From: Rhabditophanes sp. KR3021
Taxonomy: Eukaryota > Nematoda > Chromadorea > Rhabditida > Alloionematidae
Reading direction: 5' to 3'
NCBI GenBank assembly: GCA_963281155.1
Contig: CAUJLY010000002.1
Location: forward strand, 4,960,001-5,024,000
Length of the DNA: 64,000 bases
The translations under genes were made by a program, and so were the position numbers. The notes below the pieces were generated by a model. That model was not told the origin of the DNA. It made no database searches and was given only the letters and a program-made list of their open reading frames with translations. Shown piece after piece: positions 11,160-21,515 of this stretch (the first letter of the stretch is position 1; every line of letters starts with the position of its first letter).

Positions 11160-13607
11160 TGTTCATGGTGTTTCTGCGCTATCAATATATATTCGAAAAA
11201 GTTGAAATTGTAAATAGTATGTCAACAATACTATAAACAGAAATATCTCGATGACACCATTTAAATTATCTTATTTATTGTAAACAAACATGTTCCTGCT
11301 TTCAAATACAAAATATATATTAAGGATCATTTTCGTTGTATTCAAATCTATTTTTATTAGACAGAATAATACAATTTTTGAAAAGGAAAAATGCAAATAT
11401 TCTTAAAAAAAGTGATTTTTAAGTTGGACAAAATAAAGTTTGTTTCGTTACAAAAGTTCTTTTAGAGACCTTTTATGAAAATAAAATACAAATTAAAAAT
11501 TCACAGTAACCGGATACGAAATACACCTTCTCGAAACTTCTTTTCTTTATCATTGCTTTGCAGACGGCCTATCCTTACTCAAAGAAGCATTTTTCTTTAT
11601 ACATAAGAATTTTTATTAATGCAAACCTATTTTGGCACTTATAAACATGGTACAAAAAATATTTTTTTGGCCAAAACTCGACTACATATATGACCCCATA
11701 CTTCATGGCTATATCTTTATGGCATTAAAACCAAAATTTCAAGGGCTACAAAACTGCTAAGACCGATTTTTCCTAAATTTCTTTTTTTGAACCTCTCCGC
11801 GCACAAACTTAAAAAAATCTCAGCTTTTTTACCTTTATGCCACCCGTCCTCATCAAAAAAATATTTTTTAAAATCCGTTTGCGTCATCAAATAGAGCTAG
11901 TTTTCTTCTACAAAACTGATTAGACACTTTTTTATATGCCTGGCCTGAAGAGCCATTTAAAAGTTTGCAAAAAATAGTTACATGACTAATTTACGGAATT
12001 TAAGAATTATATAGGGGGAAATTATGATTTGACAATACAGGCAACTTAGTGTGGCTTTTTCAAAATGAATTTGGAATTAATACGAAAATACTTTAAAAGT
12101 TATTTACTGAGATATTTTTTAATGATCTGTATGATGACGCGTTTGAGTTAAGGATAAATTTATCCTATTAATTGCACGTGGACATTTTGTGTCCTCATTT
12201 ATTTTGGTCAAGCATTAAACTTACATTATTGGATCATCTAATAAATGAGATTGTCAAACCAAACTTACTCAAATTTGAATCACTGAATGTAAATTTTGTC
12301 CCCTTTGAAATGAATATAAAGACGGCAATTAAAACACACGTCTTACTTTTTGCCGCCTTTGTTTCCTAAATCCTTTGAAGAATGTGTGGGAAAGATCTTC
12401 ACCTTGGATATCGAATCACGACCATCCACTTGTCTATTGCGACTAGGATTAGAGAAATTATCTTGGAAGAAAAAGTAAATTAGGAAGAGTTTAAATGGTC
12501 TGTCAATTTGCTTGGAATCAAGAGAACTTCTCCGAATCTAAACGCTAAAATTTGTGGCAACGAAAAAGCCGCTGGTGTTGGTTAAGTCCATAAACAACAA
12601 CCAGAAAAGTAGACTTCAAATTGTGCTATTCCATTTAAACTAACTTAATTCATTCATGTGTACCATTCTTTAATAAAATTATAGCTTGCTTTGTGTTATT
12701 TTAATTCAAAAAAATTCCATTCTTTCGCTGATTTTTTAAATAAACTAAGCATATAAATATTTAACTAGTCTATTCAAATATCGTAAAAGAGATTATTAGG
12801 ATCATATATTTGCATTTAATTTATTTCAATTGGAGTTCAAATATAGATGTTTATGTTAGACATTAATTACAACTATTATTGTACGGATAAGGCATCTTAC
12901 GCTTTGACTACACAATTTGAGGATAATAAACACGATGATTGTTATATGCTTTACTAATCTTTAATATATACTTTTACAATTTTAAGTAAACTCAGATAAC
13001 AGTGACCGTTGTTGTAGATAATCTTTATTAGGATCTACCTAAGGATGTCTATTCAGAGATAAATGAAAAGTTAAACTAAATTCTAAGACTCAGTGTGATG
13101 ATTCCTTACGCATATGTGTTTGTCCAAATTTCTTTATTTAGGATACGCACAACAATTGCTTTAACTTATTATAACAAGTAATGCAAATTAAAATGATTTA
13201 GTCATGACACTTGAACAGACAATTTAATGACACATTTAAAATTATTTGTTATCAAATTTATATTCATTTAGAATTAACATTGCATGCATTTAAAAACAAT
13301 TGAATACATCTTAAACAACGTTAATCCATAAGTATATGTAGTGTCATTCATTTGCACAACAACACGTATAAGTTTTTCTGACCGCCAATATTTGCACCAC
13401 TTAATAGTAGTTAACTGTAGATATGTTTTTTTCTATAAACTCTATTACCAATTTTATCCTCCATCTTTCACTAAAGGAGTATTCTCCGTCCCAATAAAAA
13501 TCTGCCTAAAATTCTCAGCATTTTAAAAGCATTAGTATCGAAGACTCTCATAGCACAAACAAACCTTGCGCTTGTTTATAACTTTATTTGGTAATTCTTT
13601 ACAAAAA
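11160..13607. other. Intergenic region with two less AT-rich patches
   Basis: Mostly AT-rich filler. At about 11,510-11,950 the base composition and word use change (catacttcatggctatatc, ctctccgcgcacaaac), which could be an old repeat copy. At about 12,360-12,600 short frames are open on both strands (see findings). No gene model can be closed in either patch. Confidence 0.4.
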
Positions 13608-14536
13608 ATGGCTGAAGCTACGGAACACTTATCCGAAGATAATAATAGCTTAGTAAGTTTTAGTGCTTATTTATTTCAATTATTTTTAGATGGGAAATGA
13701 AGCTACTGATGATCAACAATCACCTCCCGCATCTAATACTCTAGCAAAGGGGAAAAAGAGAGTCATTCAAGAAGTGGAGACAAAGGCTGATAATGTTGTA
13801 AAATCGAGTGGTGCTAATAACGATTTAGCCGAAGAAAATTCCTATGGCTCGCCCCCTGAAAAAACGTGCTGGCCGACCAAAGAAGGCTGCTGCTGATGTT
13901 AAAGCAAAACTCCCTAAAACGACTACTGTTGCGGAGACTGTTCAAACTAATCTTGTCGCATCCGATAATGACAAATCTGTTGCCAAGAAACGGGCTGGCA
14001 GACCAAAAAAGGAAGCGGTTGTTGCAAAACCTGATGCTACAAAAGCCGGAAGATCTAAGAAAGCTGCTGTTTCTGTTGTCAGTGAAGAGGAAGATCATGA
14101 CATTTCAGAGGCTGAAGAAGAAAAGGTTAAAGGAAAACCTAAAGCTGGGGCAGCTACACGCAAAGCTGGAAGACCTAAGAAAGAACAAAAAATCGAGGTA
14201 CCAAGAAAGGCCGCAAAAGTTATTGCTCAATCAGCGGATGAACAAGATATCAAAGGAGCAAAAAAAGCTGCTTCTGCTGACTCTGATGCCAAACAAAAAA
14301 GAGGTGCAGGAAGACCTAAAAAGGTTGAGACAGAAGCAGTAACAAAAAAGGCAGGAAGGCCAAAGAAGGAAGTTGTAGCCTCAGCCGATGAAGAAGAAAA
14401 AGAACCTTCTACTCGCATGGCTGGAAGACCCAAGGCCGTTGCTAAGACTTCCGATGATAAGGTCGGAAAACGTGGGAGACCCAAGAAAGTTGTAGCTGCA
14501 GAAGTTCAAGACAATGATGAAAATTATGAAAATTAA
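13608..14536 (+). CDS. Multi-AT-hook DNA-binding protein (HMGA-like)
   Basis: Predicted nuclear architectural protein that binds the minor groove of AT-rich DNA. Three exons, 13608-13652, 13690-13797 and 13829-14536, give 286 residues; both introns are phase 0. The second intron would be only 31 nt (13798-13828, starting gtaaaatc, containing tgctaataac, ending gatttag). It is required to move from the frame of exon 2 into the long AT-hook frame. The protein carries eight AT-hook cores of the GRPK type (seven GRP and one GRS variant), spaced through an Ala/Lys/Glu-rich, disordered chain, the last being GKRGRPKKVV near the C-terminus. There is no other domain. AATAAA lies at 14651. A related HMG-I/Y-like gene exists in many nematodes, but repeat composition prevents a firm orthology call. 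YIPF6 follows 304 bp downstream on the same strand. Confidence 0.85.
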
Positions 14537-14650
14537 CGATCTCAGATTAACCATTAAACTTTCTCTTGACCTTACTTCGGCATTTGAGTATCTCGTCTTT
14601 GATTTTTTTAAATATCGCTATGTAACTCGTACAATTTTTATAATCTTCAA

Positions 14651-14656
14651 AATAAA
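14651..14656 (+). terminator. Polyadenylation signal AATAAA (AT-hook gene)
   Basis: Located 115 nt after the AT-hook stop codon and about 170 nt before the likely trans-splice acceptor of the next gene. Confidence 0.5.
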
Positions 14657-14820
14657 TTCTTTTCCTTACATGTGCATATTCAATTAAAGGAATCATTTTT
14701 CCAAAACTATCCACTCGAAATCACGTAATAAAAGCAATATCAATGTAAACAGTGCAGTGACGTTGCAAATTAAATTTATTTTTAAATAGTCGAACGTCCA
14801 TATTAACTAAATAATTGATA

Positions 14821-14828
14821 TTTTTCAG
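14821..14828 (+). promoter_or_regulatory. Likely splice or trans-splice acceptor upstream of YIPF6
   Basis: The sequence tttttcag ends 12 nt before the YIPF6 start codon, with no obvious upstream coding exon in the 300 bp gap. In nematodes this arrangement usually marks spliced-leader addition. An untranslated first exon is the alternative. Confidence 0.5.
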
Positions 14829-14840
14829 CTTCTACTAAAA

Positions 14841-15652
14841 ATGACTGATCCGTTTGGGAATGTTAGTGTGGACATTGATTTGGTAAGTTTTATAGATATT
14901 TATTGGTCTTTCTATGAATGATTTTTAGTTAGAAAAGGAGATTGCTAGCCAAACTGCTCACCAGCAATCTACAGCAGGAGCTTCAACCGCCGCCACTTCT
15001 TTCGGAACGACTCAACCCTCTTTCGGAACTAACTTCGCAGATAATTTCCAATTGACCAAGGCAGAAGGATTAGATACTTTGAATGAATCAGTTCATGACT
15101 CCATTGTAAGTATTTTAGTTGCTTTTATATTTTATTTTTTCGTAGATGCGTGATATCAACTCTATTGTTGACACCTTTAAACAAGTCTTATATCCAAAAG
15201 GACAAACTGATGAAATTATGAAGAACTGGAATTTATGGGCACCTCTATTTATTTGCGTCGCTTTAGCTTTACTTTTGATCAATGAAGACAAGGGTCCAGA
15301 CTTTACGCAATTATTTTTATTAACCTTCTTTGGATCATGGATAGTCACATGGAATATCAAATTACTTGGAGGCAAAATATCTTTCTTTCAGGCCATATGT
15401 ATCTTGGGGTACTCATTGGTTCCTCAATGTGTTGCAGCTCTATTGATAAAGTTCTTGCCAATTCACATGTTTGGACCAGGCTTCGCAATGTTATGCAAAT
15501 TCGGAATCGTGATAGGCTGCTTCATCTGGAGTTCCCTCTGTTCAACTCACTTCTTCGTAGATGCCAAGTTAGCATCCAAAAGATTACTTGTCTTATACCC
15601 AATTTTCATCTATTTCATTGTCGTTTCATGGCTCGTAATTGCTTATGCCTAA
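14841..15652 (+). CDS. YIPF6: YIP1-domain family member 6 (Golgi membrane protein)
   Basis: Multi-spanning ER/Golgi membrane protein of the Yip1 family, which works with Rab GTPases in vesicle transport. Three exons, 14841-14882, 14929-15105 and 15146-15652, with 46- and 40-nt introns in phase 0, give 241 residues, the YIPF6 length. The N-terminal ~75 residues are soluble. They end in LDTLNESVHDSIMRDI, which aligns with the human LDEPVRDTIMRDL block. Next come the family signature VLYPKG, then NLWAPLFICVALALLL, KLLGGKISFFQAICILGYS and a final helix YPIFIYFIVVSWLVIAY; five membrane segments can be counted. Agreement with YIPF6 is continuous along the protein, so the call is firm. Confidence 0.95.
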
Positions 15653-15843
15653 CCAAAACTTATACATATTTTATTTGTTTAATACATCCAACAAAGATTA
15701 ATTAATTTAACATTCAACTGGTTTATAAATAATTATTGTTCCTTATTAAAATTAATTTTATTGACATACTTCAGATATATAAGTAAATAAAATAATGAAA
15801 AATATTTGTCGAGATCATTTGAATAATGTTAAATGAGTGCCAT

Positions 15844-18787
15844 TTAACGTTGTTCTAAAAGTGTTAGATCAGAATGCGCTTGACTCCATTGTACTACACC
15901 AATGGCATTAATCCCGATTCCGAGCAAGAAAAACAAACACAGGAATATTATTAGGAAACATCTTTCGACAACGGCAGCTAGCCAATCGTATTCAATTTCT
16001 GCCAAATTTCTCTGTGACGAGGGTGAGTAAAGAGTATCTGAAAAGTGATTTATGCTAAATGTGTCATATCAATTACCTTTGTCCATATCATTTCCACTCA
16101 TCAACTGACTAAGTGAATCGCTCTCCGTATTTCCGAAACTGATTCTTTTCTTTTCATCATCCAGGCAAAAGTCATTGTAGGACGAGGTTTGGTTGTTCAG
16201 AAACTTAATATGATTGTCACTGTCGATCCTTGCTCCGAGGTTAGCTGTAAAGTCAAATCCGTGATCACCAACTGAAAGTTTGGGGTTACATGGGTCTTCG
16301 AAGTCATCGTCAATGAAAGGACCGTTATTTACAATTGGACTACTACATGCATTATTGTTAATTATTCTGGATGAGTCAGAGTCATCGCCTATGCCTGTAC
16401 CAGGCAAATTTAGGATTAAATCCATAGACATAGTTGTAGCCTTACGTGCCATAGCATTCGTAGCATGCTTCATGCGGAGATGTTTAGGAAGATAACGAAA
16501 GTTACTCGGCAGTATTCCATTACCTGATCTAGATTTCTGCAACAAATTCGCCATCGGTGATGCTTCCATTCCCAAAGTATTGGCAATCTTGTCTTTTTTC
16601 AATTCTTTTGTGATGGTCTGCCATTTATTCCACACACTTTGTTTACGCCCTTGTTGTTGCTTTCGACGCAATTTATCTAGTTTTGCTTTTTCTGCGTAAG
16701 CCTGTTTCATGATTAATGGAATTTCCAGCCATAATATTCGTCCAATTATAACTAAAAATAACAAATTCTAGGATGCCAACAACAACAATAGCGTTACCTG
16801 AGAGCCGCATTAGATGATGTTTTGGTCGTGTGCCGATTGTACCCTTCTTTTGGACATAAATTACAAATGAGGAGCAAAGGATACTAATGGAAATCAGGCC
16901 TAAGGAAGTTAAATATGCATCAAAGAAAATGTTTTTCTGAACTTACACATCATGCTGTCGTAGAACCAGGCGATTAGGGGAATAAAACTCGAAGTGCTTG
17001 GCATCTGATCGCTGACCATGAAAATCATAATCGACATCGACAGTAATGTCGTAATACCTATGAATTATCAAGTATTTGTTAAAATTAATCGTCTTTTTCG
17101 TAATTTAAGCAATAATCTCAAGAGTTGTATGGGTTAACGATTGTGAAGAATATGTTTAATTACTTATTTTAATTTCTCCTGATAATAATAGAATTCAAAA
17201 TAAGCGGTTAAACGCTTTTAAGATTTAAAATGAAAAATGTTTTTCTTGTTTTTAAATGCATGCTGAATCAAAACCTCTAGCTCGTCGTGTTAATCAAAAT
17301 TGTAAAAACAGTATTTGCCAAACTACTCAGTAGACAAAGGGCTGTCTTTAACATGTCTTGCACATAAAAACGGTGTGCCAATTTGTTATTAAACATGATT
17401 AAATTACTATGGCATAATATTTGGCACGATTATGCTTGAATTCCCATCTGACCACCGTGAAATAACACTAATTAATCCAAACGAACTTACCTAATGATAT
17501 CTTTTCCTCCCGAATTTCATTTAAAGTTGATGAGCTGAAAAATCCAATGATTGAAATCAAAGTAATAATCCCGGTAGGAGCACTAAATAAAACAATTAGT
17601 CTGTATTGAAACTCATCAACAAATTTACACAAGGTTTACAATATAATAGAGTGGTTTGCGCTGAATCAAAATCGAATATTCCAGAAGGGTGTACTCATTC
17701 ACACAACATGAATATTTCATTTCCTTCCTTTGTACTATAATAAATATTTAATTTGCTGGATTATTAAACGCACCGGCCGTTCCGAGAATATCCCACCCCT
17801 CATTTGGCAGGCAATGTTTAGTTCCGATGGCTTCCCTCTCAGTTTCATTGTCTGCATGGAAATAATCAATTTTGGTGTTATCGTAGATCCATGAGCCCAG
17901 CGTTAATTTGCCTGAAACGGAAGTTAATAAGTAGTAACACATTTATTTCTTACAGTATTGCTTGTCATAAGGGAAATAACGGAGATCCTAGAACATTAAT
18001 TATTCAAGATAACCATTGTACTTAATGAAACACTTACTAGGTTACAGGCAAATTTATAGATTGTTGGATATAATATCTCGACTGTAGTTGTTCTTTTGGC
18101 AATGTTAGTCTTTAGCTTTGCGTGAAGCAGTCTCCTGCTGCCACTTTCATCCATTACAAGTGAGTTGTACAGTGTCGTATCAGGTGACCAAATCTTCTTT
18201 ACAGAGACGATAAGCTCATCAATTCCCTCGAATTCAGCTGGGTCCCTAAAACAATTTTTCTTCATAAAATTTATCAAGGACCATAAACTTGCCAAAACAA
18301 CATGGTATCATCCCACTTCTCGACTTGCCAGGAATTTATAATCATGAATTGCTGTGGCTCATTCTAAAGATTTGTCTTTAAGATCATTAATTTGTCTACT
18401 TACAATCTCAATAATTTGATATAACTGCATATTAAACATAACGTTGACACTTTCATTCTTATTTCTTTGAGGAATGATGTCAGGATTGTAATTTGAAAAA
18501 AGATACTTCTCAAGCCTATACAATGTTGTGATTCCATGGTTAGCTTCAACATTTATATTACTACTCGTATCTATCACTTCATAAGGCTGTGCGACTAAAA
18601 GGGGAGTTGTGAATTTGGCGGTACAAGAAATCAACAAAAAGCCGATAAATGCGGGTCAAAGATTTGAAGCATGCGAGAAATGGTAGTGCGATAAGGGTGA
18701 TGTTTGTTAATAAGCATAAATGCTGAACTTACTTGATAATAGGGGAATTGACAAGAAACACACCATCCATATTCTTAGAATGTGCAT
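15844..18787 (-). CDS. Nicotinic acetylcholine receptor-like Cys-loop channel subunit
   Basis: Pentameric ligand-gated ion channel subunit of the plasma membrane. Twelve exons on the minus strand (18733-18787, 18404-18594, 18293-18363, 18038-18245, 17954-17987, 17774-17911, 17629-17734, 17491-17582, 16947-17057, 16798-16899, 16077-16751, 15844-16037) give 658 residues with every phase closing. Visible features in order: a signal peptide (MHILRIWMVCFLSIPLLS); the W..D..L.WDPAEF loop; a Cys-loop C173-C187 with 13 residues between (FPYDKQYC); vicinal Cys242-Cys243 of an alpha-type subunit; TM1 from QRKPLYYIVNL; TM2 with EEKISLGITTLLSMSIM; TM3; a very long (~250 aa) cytoplasmic loop; and TM4 (EYDWLAAVVERCFLIIF). 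The Glu next to Lys before TM2 fits a cation channel. The 47-nt intron between exons 3 and 4 must be GC-AG. The TM2 VSDQMPSTS form is typical of divergent nematode subunits, and I cannot name the ortholog. Confidence 0.92.
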
Positions 18788-21515
18788 AGTGATGTCTTAA
18801 ATAATAAATGTAGACAATTTAAAGTTCCTTCTTAATTGATGCTTCAACAAAAATATAATAAAATTTAACTAAGTACCATGAATTTTTTAAAAACAAAGGA
18901 ACCGTCCATAAAAAATGGACTTCCAAATGAAAGGCTTCAAATATATGTGACTATAAATATTAATATGGAGAACTACTTCCTCTAATAATCACTAAATATT
19001 TAAGTTTATTTTTTATTTATGCGGGCACTTGTTGGTCTTGTGAATATAATAAATGGGTTCGTTTTTCTATTTTTGAAATTGGATTTGGAATGGGTAAGAA
19101 GGTGGAAAATGCATAGAAGTGATTGCATTTATTATAACAATCTGTCAAATCTATTTTGCTAGATTCATTTATAGTATGAAGGCATTCGGGTAAATCATCT
19201 GCCAAAATAGCAATAACATTTTAAACACGGAGTTTGAATTAATGGCATTTTTGCTTTGTGGAGCATGAGATGTCTTTAAAAACAAAAATAGCAGAAAGTA
19301 TAGGAACACACAAAACTTTCAGTATAAAGACCACACGAATAAAAACATAAGGTATGCCCTCAGAACGGAATAATAAAAGTTAACCCCAATAAAAAATACT
19401 GAACAAGTAAAGACACGGGTTCAAAAAATGTCTTCAATCCCTAAACTCATCCGCAATCCATCATTAGCAAATAAAAGTTAAGAGCAAGTGTCGTTTATAT
19501 ATTTATTTTAACAATGACTATCCGTATTCACGTTTAATGAGAGAGCGACCAAAACATAAGGCAACTACAAATTGGCAATGATGATTATTGATACGTCTTT
19601 GCTGAGGATTAAAAGCAAATCAAATTTAAAAAAGTATGATTATACTAGAAAAGAAGGTGCAGAGATGCGTTGACAAATTTTCACTTTATAAATTATAGTT
19701 TGTCTCCAAAAAACTGAGCCATCCAAACTGAATAAGAGTAAGTGCAATTTTTATGGTATTAAATTCTTAACCGTTTTCATGGTGATCATTAAAGATAGTT
19801 ATACATATTAATCAAATATATTCTGTGGACGTAAAATGGAAGTAGCTCAAATGAAATTTATTTTTTCATTACTTTAATAGTAATAACTTGTGCTAAATTG
19901 TGTCTGTTACATAATCAAAAGAAATATGATTACTAGAGGATGGAATTATAAAATTTAAAGTGAGTAGAAGTGCAAGTATGCCTAGTATATTCATTTTTAT
20001 TCATTTTTTTACTTGCAAAATGACGGACATATTTATGTGATTATTAGTTAGTAGATGCAATTTAATGATTATATCACCTTCACGACTACAATTGAGGCTA
20101 CATTACAAAGGGATGTAAAGAAAATGGATAAACAAATTAATTTTATGCCTTTGAAGACACAAGAACACATCAAGTTTGTCAATTGTGTCCATTCTTGTCA
20201 TTTATCTCATTCAAGCTTAAAAAAGTATCATGGACCTATTTGTCTTCATTTTTTGAAATCTTCAGTACACAAAGTAAATAGAAATGCCTTAAAAAACCTC
20301 AGAAATGGATTATCATATGTCATAAGAAAAGTATAAAGTAGTAACTCAAAATTTTAACAATACAAATGAAACCTTGTAAGCCAAAAAAGTTGGTAATACC
20401 ATTTATTGCCAAAAATAAATATACGCATGTACACATTAAAGTATTGTGAAGAACCAATTCGAATGGTGTGTCCAAATAAAGACTTTTCTTATCAAAGTAA
20501 TTATCAAAAAATTTAGTGTATGTTTGGTAATTAAAAAATATTGCATTAAAGATGATGGTATTTTGATGTGATTAAAGCAATCGAAATTAATAAAGTTGAT
20601 TATAGTGGTGGGTTTAAGGTTTATGTGATAAACAAAGGCTAATGTTTATAGATAAAAGTGTATTTTTTTGGAGAAATAAACAAGTAAAACCTTCATTTAT
20701 CATTCTTACACAATCAAAATATCCAAACATTTATTTGTAATTTAACTTTTTAGTATGTTCGATAAACAAATTGGGATATCTTTTGCAGCATCAAACAACT
20801 GTGCCATTTGGTTAATATCAAGAAGTTTAATAGAAGATATCAAAAAGTTTAATTTATTTAAAGATATCAAAAAAGTGTAATTCATTTTGGAAATTCAAAA
20901 AAGTGTAATTTATTTTGAAAATTCAAAGCTATGCAATTTATTTGGCATGGTATGAATTAAAAGTGATTTTAAGTTTATTGAATACATAATTCATGAAATA
21001 AAACTTTTATCACTGTTTATTAATAGACCTCCATATTGTTGATATGGACAATAAAAAGGATGGTACTTAATGTTGAGGGGATACTTTTTAATCTAGCCAG
21101 AGATATTAAATTCTTCACCAAAGGGAGTATCATTTTGATTATTAATTTATTTGGTTGGATGTGTTTTTGACAATAAATTATTTAAAAATATATTGTTTGT
21201 AAAAGTTAAGCACTCATCAAGTTGTGGTTTATGTTTTGAACAAGAAAGGCTATCCATTATTAGAATTTGAAACATCTTTTTGATTTTAAAAAATATTCTT
21301 TTGGGTGGCAGGCAAAATAAATATTAATATTATAAAACATTATAAAAATGTTGTTGCAAAAAATATGAAAAATAAAATAATACAATTAGTTGTAAGTTTG
21401 TGTGCTGATAAATGGAACGCGATATGTTTTAAAAATGTGTGTTTTGTAGTAAAAGATTATCCATGGCATGAATAAAATTGACATTATTTGATTTTGGCTT
21501 AAAAGGCTGGTCTTT
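18788..21515. other. Intergenic spacer between receptor and esterase
   Basis: AT-rich. A 62-codon minus frame at 19017-19205 has scattered cysteines but no start or partner exon. A 93-codon plus frame at 20055-20336 is basic and unrecognised. A degenerate repeat lies at 20800-20945. None is strong enough to call a gene. Confidence 0.45.
20800..20945. repeat. Degenerate tandem repeat
   Basis: Diverged copies of units such as gatatcaaaaagtttaattta and attcaaaaaagtgtaattta follow each other with period ~20-30 nt. Confidence 0.4.
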
